Source: Ipomoea triloba (lineage: Eukaryota > Streptophyta > Magnoliopsida > Solanales > Convolvulaceae). From it: 64,000 bases of DNA. The notes under the pieces are model-generated. The model was not told the origin of the DNA. It searched no databases and was given only the letters and a program-made list of their open reading frames with translations. The stretch lies in the NCBI RefSeq assembly GCF_003576645.1, contig NC_044919.1, positions 35,935,562 to 35,999,561 on the forward strand, written 5' to 3'. How positions within the stretch are numbered: the first letter of the stretch is position 1; every line of letters begins with the position of its first letter. Position numbers and translations under genes: made by a program. Positions 1 through 11,419 of this stretch are shown here, piece by piece.

Positions 1-2027
1 AATTGGTTAGAGCTCAAACATATTGATAAAGGCAAATCCTTCTCTCTAATTGGGTGAAATGATATATTTTGAATTTGACCTCGCAATTCGTTGTGTGAAA
101 CATTAACTAATTGGATTTGAGAAGAAAAGTTCCATAACCAAGTTGGAAGCTCACCCTCTATTCCAGCATTAGAAATGTCCACCGCAGAAATTTGATGTTG
201 AGATTGCAACCAAAGAGGTAATTCAGGACCCAAATTCCAGCCACTTAGATAAAGCCCATCAAGTTGGAAGGGAGGTGTCCAGTTTGGATTGACACGCATG
301 GTTAATCTATTTCTAAATGCACTTAAAGTGACTAACTTTGTGAGATTAACAAAGTGATTTTCTGTCACTGTGCCTTCCAACTTGTTATCATAAATGTACA
401 ATCTTTCAATCATTGGAAATGAATACCCCAAATTCTCAGGAAGAGATCCGCATAACCTGTTTGTTCCAAGAATAAGCACTTGTAACTTGTTGAGTATCCC
501 AAATTGCTTTGGTATCTCTCCCGTAAGCATATTTGCAGAGAGAGAAAGAACTTGCAGCTTGCTGAGATTCCCAATTTGCTTTGGTATCTCTCCAGTAAGC
601 ATATTTTCAGAGAGAGAAAGAACTTGCAGCTTGTTCAGATTCCCAATTTGCTTTGGTATCTCTCCAGTCAGCATATTCCCAAAGAGATCAAGGGCAGACA
701 AAGATGTCAAATTGGAAATAGAATTTGAAATGGTTCCCTGCAATTGGTTGTCACTAAGACGAAGTGACTCTAGATTGGTCCAATCGTAAATCCGATTTGG
801 TATGCGGCAATTCATGCTGTTACCAGAAGCATCCAAATTTTTAAGGAAAGTCAAGTTTGAAAAACCATTGGGTAAAGGGTCTTGCAATTGATTGGAACTT
901 ATGTCCAGAGATACCAAGTGACTAAGACCAAACAATTGATTGGGTAATGATCCATTCAAATTATTTATGGAGATGTCAAGAACACTAAGAGACGTCAAGT
1001 TCCAAGGACAATTGGGCAATGGATCTTGAAATTGATTATTTCTTAGATTAAGAGATACCAAACCACTAAGACGAAACAATTGACTAGGTAATGAACCATT
1101 CATTCCATTTTCACTGATGTTAAGAGTGATAATGGATGTCAAGTTCCAAGGACCATCAGGGAGTGGACTTAGAAAACTAGAAGATGTTAGATCAAGAGAA
1201 ACAAGGTTATGGAGATTGAAAATCCATTTAGGAACAACAGTGTTGAATTCATTATAGGAAAGATCAAGGACTTCAAGTAAAGAATTGTTTAGAAGGCGAA
1301 GTGATTGGGATAATTTAGGCAGATCACAACTAGATAAATGAAGCTCATGCAAGGAAGGAAGCATATTAATGGCCTCTAGCCAATTATGTGCCATGCTGAG
1401 ATTAACATAACTCAAGTCCAATAACCGTAGATTTGAAAGATTTGATAACCAGTCAAGACTATCAGTTTTTATGGGACTACTGCCATCATTCGTATAATCA
1501 AAGTTCCGTTGCAAAATTAAAGTGTGCAAACTTGTAAGGTTTCCAAGTTGAGGGGGAATCATCCCTTGAAATCCCAAATGGGATAAATCAAGATATTGCA
1601 AGTTTGCAAAAGATCCTATGAAATTAGGGATTCGAGATCCACTAAAATATCCATAAAGACCGCTAAGATCAAGGTGATTTAATTGTTTCAACTCTAGTAA
1701 ACAAGGGCTGAGAGTACCTTTTGGAAGATGATCAAACTCAAAATCAAAGTTGGGATTTGTTAGGCGGAGTTGAACAACATGACCGGTTACGTTGTGGCAC
1801 ACAACTCCCTCCCATTTGCTGCAACAATTGGTTCCATCAACCCAAGAGGAGAGGAGTCGATTCATTGGATCTTCCAACTCGTTCTTGAAGCACAATAGTG
1901 CTTGCATCTCCCTCTCCTTGCAAACCCCCATGTTGTTGCTTCTGCTACAATTGCACAGATCCATAAGCACAAAGGTGAAGAGGATGATGAAGAAATAACC
2001 AATTTGATGGACGCAAGTCGTCCCCAT
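1..2027 (-). CDS. RLP-1: EIX/Cf-like LRR receptor-like protein, 3' part off the window
   Basis: I read the frame from the ATG at 2025-2027 to the left edge and saw no stop, so about 675 codons are present and the C-terminal LRRs, membrane helix and tail lie outside. The start MGTTCVHQIGYFF leads a signal peptide, followed by the Cys-containing N-cap (C..E.E..ALLCFKNE, then CC..WEGVVC) and 24-residue LRRs of plant extracellular type (LxxLxxLxLxxNxLxGxIP). It is the closest paralogue of RLP-3. It carries one more LRR than RLP-3, because the unit NMLTGEIPKQIGN occurs three times in a 72-bp periodicity. The predicted role is a plasma-membrane receptor for an apoplastic microbial signal, acting with a partner kinase. 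The family is certain; the ligand is unknown. Whether the missing 3' end is intact cannot be seen. Confidence 0.93.
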   Translation of the reverse strand, partial: MGTTCVHQIGYFFIILFTFVLMDLCNCSRSNNMGVCKEREMQALLCFKNELEDPMNRLLSSWVDGTNCCSKWEGVVCHNVTGHVVQLRLTNPNFDFEFDHLPKGTLSPCLLELKQLNHLDLSGLYGYFSGSRIPNFIGSFANLQYLDLSHLGFQGMIPPQLGNLTSLHTLILQRNFDYTNDGSSPIKTDSLDWLSNLSNLRLLDLSYVNLSMAHNWLEAINMLPSLHELHLSSCDLPKLSQSLRLLNNSLLEVLDLSYNEFNTVVPKWIFNLHNLVSLDLTSSSFLSPLPDGPWNLTSIITLNISENGMNGSLPSQLFRLSGLVSLNLRNNQFQDPLPNCPWNLTSLSVLDISINNLNGSLPNQLFGLSHLVSLDISSNQLQDPLPNGFSNLTFLKNLDASGNSMNCRIPNRIYDWTNLESLRLSDNQLQGTISNSISNLTSLSALDLFGNMLTGEIPKQIGNLNKLQVLSLSENMLTGEIPKQIGNLSKLQVLSLSANMLTGEIPKQFGILNKLQVLILGTNRLCGSLPENLGYSFPMIERLYIYDNKLEGTVTENHFVNLTKLVTLSAFRNRLTMRVNPNWTPPFQLDGLYLSGWNLGPELPLWLQSQHQISAVDISNAGIEGELPTWLWNFSSQIQLVNVSHNELRGQIQNISFHPIREKDLPLSICLSSNQ
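468..690 (-). repeat. Three tandem 72-bp LRR units inside RLP-1
   Basis: The word ttgctttggtatctctcc recurs at 504, 576 and 648, a spacing of exactly 72 bp (24 codons, one LRR). RLP-3 has only two of these units at the matching place. Confidence 0.85.
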
Positions 2028-2111
2028 ATGAGAAAAGTTTTGCAAGCTAAGCTTAATTTATATATGACTCTATGAATAATGCTTTGGTTATGTTTATTTG
2101 TTTGGTGGATA

Positions 2112-2130
2112 ATAGATATATATATACACA
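2112..2130 (-). promoter_or_regulatory. TATA-type core promoter of RLP-1
   Basis: A tatatatatac run lies about 90 bp upstream of the RLP-1 ATG. The plus strand reads ggataat shortly before it, and the same arrangement occurs upstream of the other RLP genes here. Promoter function is inferred from conservation and position. Confidence 0.5.
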
Positions 2131-4447
2131 CTTCATATGCAATAGGTATTACTAAGATGGGTTGGAAGCTTCCTTGAAAACTACAAAAGACATGGACTGG
2201 AAAATGCAGCATGTCTCACTCGGTGTAAAATACAGCAAATTAAAGAAAAACTCCAATGCTAATTAGTGAATAGAAGAAATAAAATAATAATTATGACTTC
2301 AATTAATTTCTTTGTTTATTTGGCACCACCGATCATCATTAATTTATTGTATTTCTTTTAACTGCAAACTTTTGCATGGAGGCACTGTTATCACTACACT
2401 TTTATAACTAATATATAATTGCACTTTGCAAACAAGACCGAATTCTACTTTTAATTTTTAATTATTTTGACATTTAGTCTTATCATTCTTTAATTTTTAT
2501 TACATTACATTCTTCACTTTAATTTGTTTACTTATCACAGTTAGTCTTTTATTTAAAATTTTGTCATTTTACCATTTGATAAAAAATGTTAACATGTAAT
2601 TTACTCATTCAATTTTTAGTTATATGCAGTAGAAATTTTGATAAATGATGTTTAAACAATGATTTTATGGTATGATTATTTCTCGAGTCAAATGTTATAA
2701 TTGGATACATACAATTGTCACAAGATACAAAGATGTGTTAAATTTTCAAATTCTAAAGGTTTTGATATAATTGTTATTTACGTAATTTTGATCACTCAAT
2801 TCAAAACACACGCTAATTGACGTAGTATGAAGAATTATAGTCACGATCCTCAGTTCTATCATTGCATGATTGTCGGAATTGGAAAAATGGTGATATAGCC
2901 ATTTATCGAATAGCCAAGGATGTAATGCAACAAAAAAAAATTAACATTAAAAAAAATTGTGACTAAATTTGATAATGACACACTAATCAAAGATTAAATG
3001 TAAAATTTGTTATTTATAATATAAAATCTGTATTTAAATTTTATGCTAGACAAATCAATATTCAATACCAATATGCTCAGTTTGCAGTAAATTGCAAAGT
3101 CGAGTATTAGTTACGTAATTTTAATCACCCAAAATTCATGTTAAATTTGATAGTTACATTGTTACTTACAATTAAGTCTTTAGTCTTTTATTGTCATTAT
3201 CCGTCATTAATCAATTTTTAGAAAAATTTATTCCACCACAAATTGTAAGTTTGCTCCGTCAACAACTAAAAACAAAAGAGTTGCAAGTCAATATCATAGT
3301 GGTCAGTTTGCAATAAATTGCAAAGTCTGATCACCCAAAATACATGTTAACTATGATAGTGCAAGTCTTTAATCTTTAGTCTATTAACCAATATTTTGGG
3401 GAACTATCTTCCACCACAAATTTTAATAGGAGGAATCCTTACATTTTCATTTTAAAAAAAATCTTTTTTTGAATGATTATGTAAACCTGCAGAGATTGCT
3501 AGGTAAATTTTACTTTTGTGTAAAAATTGTTTAGGAGAGCATGTTGGAAAGACCACAACCACATAAGAAAGATAAATTACACTAGAAAAATTATTCGAAA
3601 AAATGTTAATGAGAATTAAACTTGTAATCTTTAAATACAAAAATCATACTCTACCATTGGTCATCCTTTTGAATTTTTTTCTTTCTTTCCTTGTAGCTAG
3701 ATGGAGAATTTTTCAATTCATTTGCAGAACCATCATCTTTTAACGTTTGTTGTGACCTACTGTATCAATGTATGCATCAACCACAGGATATAGCCTCTTC
3801 TCCCCGGAGGCATAGCCTAAACTTAGGCAATTTTATGATATGATTTGTTAACATGATACGAAATTAGACACACAAATAACAAGTTAGTATTTATTACTTT
3901 TAATATATTCTAGGTCATTAATAGGTTGATTCATTAAGAACTCATTAAAATTCATGTATTAACGGACCAACCGACTTAACCCATTAATATTAGCATTAGT
4001 TATTATTTTTAAATATTATTTTATCCTTTTATGAATATTATGATATGTTATGAATTAAATATATATACTATTTTGTTGATTTAATTGTAGATCTAATAAA
4101 ATAATTTTTTTTCCTAAAATTTATTTTCTAAAAAGAAAATTATATTAACATGTCTAACGTGTTGAGTAGATTCAAAACCTGTTAACTAAGCTTGTATGTC
4201 TATTGTTTCAGATAAACCCATTTAACCCGTTAAAAAATTGCACATGTTTGTGTTTAAACATCGGACGTAAATTGTCTTATTTTTATGGTCACCACGTCAC
4301 TTTACGCGCCCGGTATTTTAACATCGGTCATAATTTTTCTTTTTTTTATGGTCATTTTTGTAATAGTGTATTATGTTAACCTTAACGTATCATGCTCGTA
4401 TTTAACTTTAACCTTATCATGTTCATGTCATTATCATGTCAACTCGT
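2131..4447. other. Upstream tract of duplicated block A, no gene seen
   Basis: AT-rich DNA with no supported gene. It aligns by eye with the tract upstream of RLP-3 (27456-27695 and 30222-32640) and in part with 18180-18428 plus 19915-20560. Shared words include gtaagtttgctccgtcaac and gcaataaattgcaaagtc. Block A lacks the LINE found in block B and the foldback MITE found near 31.9 kb, so it supplies the empty site for both (near 2278-2290 and 3981-3996). Confidence 0.7.
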
Positions 4448-4452
4448 TAATG

Positions 4453-4827
4453 TGTAAGATTTTCCCTAATAATATATATATTATATATTATATATTATAT
4501 ATTAGGGCCTTAATTAAGTGGTGCAAGTTAACTAGGTTTATTAAGTGGTTTGGTTGGACTAAACAACTAGTAGTTGTATTCAACCAGACTTTGTGCCTAT
4601 ATAAATCTGTATTGATGGGATACAGGATAAGCATTGTATAGCACATACAGTTCACGGTACTCATACTGCTCAGTAGACACCAGTACACCATCTAGGGTTC
4701 TGAGTCAAGTATGAGACAAATATGGCTTACGGTCTACCGTTCAAGAGGCATTACATCAACTGTGGCTGGAGATCAATACGACTTCCGCTTCCGCTACTAC
4801 GAATCAGGTTTCTCGTATACTATTACA
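4453..4827 (+). repeat. 5' LTR
   Basis: It starts tgtaagattttccc and ends tactattaca. Compared with the 3' LTR it has a 7-bp longer AT run near its start and lacks 26 bp close to its 3' end (between tatactatt and aca). A TATA box, tatataaat at 4598-4606, would start the element transcript. Confidence 0.92.
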
Positions 4828-4829
4828 TT

Positions 4830-4840
4830 TGGTATCAGAG
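4830..4840 (+). other. Primer-binding site for initiator tRNA-Met
   Basis: tggtatcagag follows the 5' LTR after two bases. This is the standard plant Copia-type PBS complementary to the 3' end of initiator methionine tRNA. Confidence 0.85.
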
Positions 4841-5169
4841 TCTTTATAATCTCTGCCCGGTTAATTGTTTTGCCTAAAACAATATTAAGTATAATATACA
4901 TCAGGTTTGGTATATATTTTGGTTTCAATTACATCCGTTTTAATTCTTCAAATTTGCATACAGATATCTATTTGGTTATGATATAATTAAGCAAATCTGG
5001 CATGTATATTTTGATGAATTAATTGTAATTGATTCTTTCGATGGCTAGAAATAATTTTTTTTTTTTTGATTGATTTTGAATTATTAATTCAATTTCAGTA
5101 TTAAGAAAAAAAAAATTCAATTTTTTGGCATTAAGGAAAGGAAGAAATAAAATAAAATTCAATTTCTAT

Positions 5170-5860
5170 GTTTTTTGGATTTTGGATTTTATTTTTTCGC
5201 CTACTGCTATACTGTTACGCCTTTTTTTCTGGTGATTCCGATCGCCGATTATGGGCTCGCCGGCAGCCATTGTTGACGGTGGAAAACGCCGACCCATTAC
5301 TTGTGCAATCCGGTCGTTTTTTTTTGTTTTCCTTCAGTTGCCTTCAACAATGGAGCTCCGGTGATGCATAAGGACTGACGGCGATGCAGAGGAGCGGCTT
5401 CGGCTAGACTGTTTCGCGGCGTGGTTGGGCGGGTGGACAGCGGCGGCGTTTGGCGTTGCATCGGAGCTGGGCGGTGGAGGCAGAGCTGGGTTTTTCCCGG
5501 TTACGTCGCTGCTACCTTTCTCTCTTTCAGGCGATGCCGGCGACCGTTCTGCTCTTCGTCCGTTCATGGCTGCTGCTCACCGCTTTGCGATTGGTCATTG
5601 CTGCGGTTGCTGGTTTTGAGGCGTCGACGACGCGACTTGGTGTCGCGGACGGCGGACGGCGGAGGCGTCGCGAACAGGGGACGGTGGCTGTCACTGGCGT
5701 TGAGGAGAGGAGATGCGGCGGAGGTCCCTGGAGACATCACTGCTCCGTTGAATCCTTCAGGAGACGCCGGCGATATCAAGCTGTTGCTGCTGCTCCTCGT
5801 TCCGATCGTCCTCTGCTGGTTCATGGCTGCTAGGTTACGGTAAGCAAAAGATGAAGATGA
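5170..5860 (+). other. GC-rich leader of the LTR element
   Basis: About 650 bp with far higher GC than the rest of the element, rich in ggcggc, gccggcg and gctgctg words. Open frames exist on both strands (for example 5421-5843 +, 140 codons) but overlap in several frames, as expected of stop-poor GC-rich DNA, and match no family I recognise. It ends with a possible splice donor (acg/gtaagc near 5840), after which the sequence turns AT-rich at once. It may be a captured host 5' exon or UTR. Confidence 0.45.
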
Positions 5861-7874
5861 TGATGGGTAATGCATTGAGCCGGGTCAGGCCCATTGGGCA
5901 GACCTGTTCCAACAAAAAATTGGGCCTGCTTTGGTATTTTGGGCTCAATATAATTTTCTTTTTCCCTTCATCATATTTGGCCTTCTCCTTTATTGTTCAA
6001 ATTGATTCCTCTTTAATTAATTATTATATTATCATTCAATTTGGGACAAATATTAAGTCTTAATTTGCCATTTGAATTTTAATTTAATAATGAGGTTTAT
6101 ATTAAATTGCCTAAAGTATTGCAATTTATTTAAGGGTATATGGGTTAATAATACATTAATATGCATATTCGAGCATGCTAGGTATATTTGTCAAATATTT
6201 TATTAATGTCTCAATTATACATTGTTAAAGCATGCATTAATGTTGAATTTAGCATATTATTAACTCATAGAACATATCATTCAATTTTGGATCCTTAGGT
6301 CAATTTAAGTCATTATGGCCTATTAAAGTAGCTTGTTTGGTTTCCCATTTAATTTTGGGCATATTCTAGTCCTATATTTGACTTGGGACTATAAAACCTA
6401 TTTTGAACAAGCTAATTTGGGACCTATCTTGGGTCATTAAAGTATGGATTCTACCATTATTGATTGATATTTGAATAATAATTATAGCTCATTCTGGATT
6501 TATATAACATGGTTATTAAGTTTTAATTATTATTATCTACCATATTTTGTTAATGGTATTCAGTGATGATAATAATATTAAGTTTGGTCTATTTCAGTAG
6601 TAGACCATTTTTCATCCATGTTATAGCTCACTTGGACCATTAAGAATTACAGGTCTAATTTGAGCATATAGGTGCTATAATTATGTTTTGGCCTGGTTTT
6701 GAGCCATTAAGGATTTAAGAATTTGATTATTATTTTGGCCATTAAGAATTATAACTATTGTTTAAGTTGGTTATGTTTTTTCAATTTATCAATGGTTTTC
6801 AGGGCCTTAATAATAATATTAATTCTTTAATTTTAAAGTAATATAGTCATGTTTAATTATTATGTGGTAAATTGAGATTAGTGTATGGCATCCCTTAATT
6901 ACAGTTTTGCCTTTATTTTAGTTATTATTAATTGGCATTATTAGTTACTGTTATCAAGTTTAGGGGCTAATCTCATTTATTACCTTTTCATAATAATTAT
7001 TATTTCATGGTAATCTGCCATATTTGGTACATTGGTGAGATTACCCATGTCACTTTATTATTACATGACTATTAATGTTGGTATTTAAGTCCTACCAACA
7101 AATCTTTCACATACCATTGGACGCTGCATTGAGGTTACTGACACCAACAATGAAGATGTGGAGAATTATGAAGTTTTTTTTCTCTTATGGATCGTCATCG
7201 TTGCTAGCGCAATGGAAAGATGCGGTTTGCATCATTAAGGTATGTCATTAATTATCTTTTATTATTAATTGGTAATTAATGCTACGACTACAGTTAACCG
7301 CTAATTTGGACTAGTCACATATTTTATCTTTACAAATATGGAAACATTAAGAAGGTGTATTACCATAATTTGGTTTTCATTGTTAAATATTGATGGTGAT
7401 TATAATGTTGTTTATTACCATTAAATATTTTAATTAATGATACCATTAATATTAATATGGTATTCAGTTATGACTCCGGAATTGTTTCCAATTAAGTTTA
7501 TGTGACAATGTTTCAGTTAAGAAAATATTATGAATATTATCATTTTCTTGACATTAATGTTTTTTCGGACTTAATTTTATCAAGTTTTCAAAATTATATC
7601 CGAAAATGTCTCTAAAGTTAGCGGTTATAACCATTTTTTTCCTCATCTAGTCTCCATTTAATAATATTATTATGGCTATTTTAATGCTTTTGGATTATTT
7701 GCAAATTTTGCCATTAATGATAATAATATTATTAATTCGGTTGTGGAGAGTGATTTTAAATCAATTCAGTAATTTTGGAAAAACATATTTGCTAGGCAAT
7801 TGACTATTGCCATTTATGTCATAATTCATTTAGTTTTCGAATTATGATTTTAGTTCTTTCTGCCCATATTTGGC

Positions 7875-8054
7875 TAGTATGAATAATGAATATTTGGTAT
7901 AAATTCATATCCTCTATAGTATGAATAATGAATATTTGGTATAAATTCATATCCTCTAGTTGATTCATACTGAATATTTGGTATAAATTCATATCCTCTA
8001 GTTGATTCATACTGAATATTTGGTATAAATTCATATCCTCTAGTTGATTCATAC
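7875..8054 (+). repeat. 42-bp tandem duplications, set 1
   Basis: 7875-7916 is repeated exactly at 7917-7958. The unit starting tgaatatttggtataaattc then occurs at 7929, 7971 and 8013, again a period of exactly 42 bp. Confidence 0.9.
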
Positions 8055-8709
8055 TATTCAGATAGTTTTATGCATTCAATCACATTAAACGCATAATATT
8101 AAGTTTAATTATGCAATTTGGATTTGTGAGATTTTATTTTACAAATGACAATATTTATTTATTTTTTTATTAATAGATATTGTTGGAATTTGTAAATTCG
8201 GTCTATTTCTCATAAATTAAGTGTGATGCATTAAGACATTTTGTCATGGGCTTAAAGTTTAAAAATTTCAAAGTATACATTCATTAATTTGGGTCCCTTT
8301 GGATTGGACTCATTAGAGTTTGAATATTAAGTTTATACTTTGGAAGCTCATATTAAAATTGCATTAAGTTACGCAATTTGTTTAGAATATATGGGTTTAA
8401 TGCTTAATTTTATGCATATTAATTTGTCCACTGCATAATATTCTGGTTTTAAATTATGCAATTTTATTATTATGCCTTCAGTAATGCATAAATTTATGTT
8501 GGAATTATATTAGTTCCTTATTAAGTTGGACTTATGCATAAACTTTAGTTACGGTAGTGCTTGAATTTAAGCACATTCGGACCGTTAATTTAGTTCACCA
8601 TTTTTTTAAAGATTTATTCATAAGTGAACTATTAAATTTCGGATTATACCCTATAGTTTTGTTTATACCCCAAACAGTTATACATTTTGTGTATATGAAT
8701 CAGGGAGGC

Positions 8710-8794
8710 ATACTAGTTTTATGGCCATGACTTAAGAACATCTTGGCCAGTATACTAGTTTTATGGCCATGACTTAAGAACATCTTGGCCAGTA
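8710..8794 (+). repeat. 42-bp tandem duplication, set 2
   Basis: tactagttttatggccatga begins at 8711 and again at 8753. The 42-bp units are identical. Confidence 0.9.
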
Positions 8795-8800
8795 GTCTCC

Positions 8801-8936
8801 TTAAACTGATATTATCTAAAGAGTTGGTCTTTAGTGAGGTTTTTAAACTGATATTATCTAAAGAGTTGGTCTTTAGTGAGGTTTTGTTTTACAAATTATC
8901 TAAAGAGTTGGTCTTTAGTGAGGTTTTGTTTTACAA
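8801..8936 (+). repeat. 42-bp tandem duplications, set 3
   Basis: ttaaactgatattatc starts at 8801 and 8843. attatctaaagagttgg starts at 8811, 8853 and 8895. These are two successive duplications in different phase, both exactly 42 bp. Confidence 0.9.
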
Positions 8937-9139
8937 ATTTTCCTAGGGTATATACATTTGGAATCTCCCATCATGATTTGGTATAATCTGTCAAATTTTT
9001 AAGTATTCCTTGCAAATGTGATTTGATTTCGGTTCATTAAAGAATAGCTATAGCATCTTTAATTTACTGAAGTCTTAAAGTTTCAATCTTGGTTACTTAA
9101 AGAATAACTACAGCTTATTCAATTTCCAAAGATTATTAT

Positions 9140-9355
9140 GTTATGATATTATAATTTTAATTTGGTTGGGGAGTAGCCACAGCATCCTTAATCAGATTAA
9201 ATTATATATATCTTTATCTTGATCACATAAAGATTACGCAAGGAGTTGATAAATGTCTAGTGATCTTATAATTTTAATTTGGTTGGGGAGTAGCCACAGC
9301 ATCCTTGATCAGTTAAAATTATATATTAAGCAGTTTATCCTGATCACATAAAGTT
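9140..9355 (+). repeat. Two imperfect ~117-bp repeats
   Basis: ggttggggagtagccacagc occurs twice about 117 bp apart, each copy followed by a similar tract ending near atcacataaag. The copies differ at several sites, so they are older than the exact 42-bp duplications. Confidence 0.75.
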
Positions 9356-9394
9356 TTAGACATATATGTTGTGATTAATTGTATCTAATATGAT

Positions 9395-10060
9395 GGAATT
9401 TAGCCCACATGCAATTTCGTTATATTTGTATAATTAATTAGGATGAAATACTATACTACGATCATAATTTAGCCCACAGGCAATTATGTATCGGAATGTA
9501 GTTAATAGTTTTATCAGTGATGATAGAAGTAAATCAATTTATTTACTTTATGGCTATTTGTAAATAATTTCTAATTCTATCATGAAGATTAATTTTATGA
9601 TGTAAACTTGGGATCATATTTCTTGAATTGCCCACAAGGGTTAAGGAAAAGGAACTTGATTTCTTTTAAGTTATTTTTATCATAATGGTTGTAATGAATC
9701 TTATTGAATTAAAACTTTAGCCCACAGGCAAGTTTTATGTCACTTGATTCTTCAACTCATTTGATAAATTGTTTCATCATAAATAAAAAATTTTCAGTTG
9801 GATCTAATTGAGTAAGACTTTAGCCCAGAGGCAAGTTTTATGTCTCTAAATTTTTCTGACTATTTGATAATTGAGATAAACCATTATCATAAAGGGTTTC
9901 TTAATTGGATTTAATAGAATTAAAACTTCAGCCCACAGGCAAGTTTTATGATTTAATAGAATTAAAACTTCAGCCCACAGGCAAGTTTTATGTCAATAAA
10001 TCCCTAAACCCACAGCCCACAGGCAAGTTTTATGTCAATAAATCCCTAAACCCAAATAAT
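9395..10060 (+). repeat. Recurring gcccacaggcaagttttatg motif and 42-bp duplications, set 4
   Basis: Variants of agcccacaggcaagttttat recur near 9402, 9470, 9630, 9720, 9820, 9930, 9972 and 10014. Two exact 42-bp duplications lie on top: atttaatagaat at 9909 and 9951, and cagcccacaggc at 9971 and 10013. Confidence 0.8.
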
Positions 10061-11410
10061 AATTTTATCACAATTTCTTAGAATTTATAAATTTAGTTCA
10101 ATTATAAATTCTAAGTTTCATGGTTTGCATTGGCAAAACATGTATTCAGTTACTTCCCAAAATTTAGCCACTTTTATTAATTATTCCACGAAAGCTTACT
10201 TGGTTCTTTGTCTAACTATAGTAAGTTACGTGATATGATATACTTTTTTTGGATTCCAAGAATAAAATGTATCTTTTAAGCCAAATTCAAACTTGGTTTT
10301 GGAAGGTGTATTTTGTTTTTTAATATATCCAACTATGGTGGGGAATTTTATCTTCATTATTTAGTTGGACTTTTATTGGAACCAAATATTGATTATTTAG
10401 TATGCCCAACTAATGGTGGGGAACTCTATCCTCATTTATTAGTTGGTCAAATCAATTATGAGTGTGTATATCATTAATTTTGCTAAAGAACAGTGGGAGT
10501 GATCATTAAGAAAAAGATCATTAAGATACTCCACTAAAGATTATGGATTTAACTATTGTCTTCATACTTCCCAATGCAAATTGGATTGTATGTCAAACAA
10601 TAAGTAGTCCAAAAGATTCCACAAGTATTAATCTTGAATTTGTTCATATAAATTCATAAGTTCAAATTATTGGACATCTGGTTGTGCAGCATATTTATGA
10701 AAATGTTGTACCAATATTAATGAATTTATTAGAACAAAATCATCTAACTTGTGGTGCACTGTCATTCTTTAGCATTTAAGAGTCTTTAGTTTCTTCAAAA
10801 TTGATCCTGGGCCATTTTGGTATTTAAGGCTCAAGACAATTTTGCGAGACATAAAAGTAAGACTCATAAATGTTCAGTTAAAGTGGATATTGTGATTATT
10901 TGGGAAGTTATGGTGTATGTTGTGTATGTTAACATTCCAAATTTATGGACTTAGAGGTTTTGGTTTGTTCTCTAAGTTATTGGAATGATTCTGTGACTTA
11001 ACTATCTTTTGGCTATTTTAATGAGTGGGAGTGACAGACGTGTCAACTCTGAGCTCTTAGCGGTTAGAGGTAGTGTTCAAGTTTAGAAGTCACGGAATAC
11101 AGTTAGCATTATGCTAACATTAAGAGATCTCTATTTAAGGCATGCTTTTAAGGATTTTAGAGATCATACAGTGTACTCTTTTGTAAAAATATTTGGATGG
11201 TTTCTCTCTTCAGTTGTGCACATAATATATTTTGAGAAACATCACTCAAGTTATACCGAGAATAAACATTGGGTTTATTCATGAGGGGCCTAAGTTAGAG
11301 AATTGAAATGCATGTGACCATAATGGATATTACTCTGCAAAATAGAGGACTTATCACTATGATTCGTGTGTTTTGTTCTTTGATGAGGGTTGTGCTAGTG
11401 CTTGCACCAA

Positions 11411-11419
11411 GTGGGAGAA
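11411..11419 (+). other. Polypurine tract of the LTR element
   Basis: gtgggagaa directly precedes the 3' LTR, the usual position and form of a plus-strand primer site in plant Copia elements. Confidence 0.75.

Noticed and set aside
394..789. Plus-strand open frames inside the RLP genes (here and at 16905, 25177, 25873, 50989, 57214, 61541)
   Set aside because: They are antisense shadows of repeated LRR codons; their repeats mirror the 72-bp LRR periodicity on the minus strand.
5421..5843. 140-codon open frame in the GC-rich leader of the LTR element
   Set aside because: Several overlapping frames on both strands are equally open, which GC-rich DNA produces by chance. No family features.
7819..8052. 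77-codon repetitive minus-strand frame (MNQLEDMNLYQIF repeats)
   Set aside because: It is only the translation of the 42-bp tandem duplications; 42 is divisible by three, so the frame persists.
7875..10054. CRISPR-like array
   Set aside because: The repeats are direct tandem duplications without unique spacers, in a plant retroelement.
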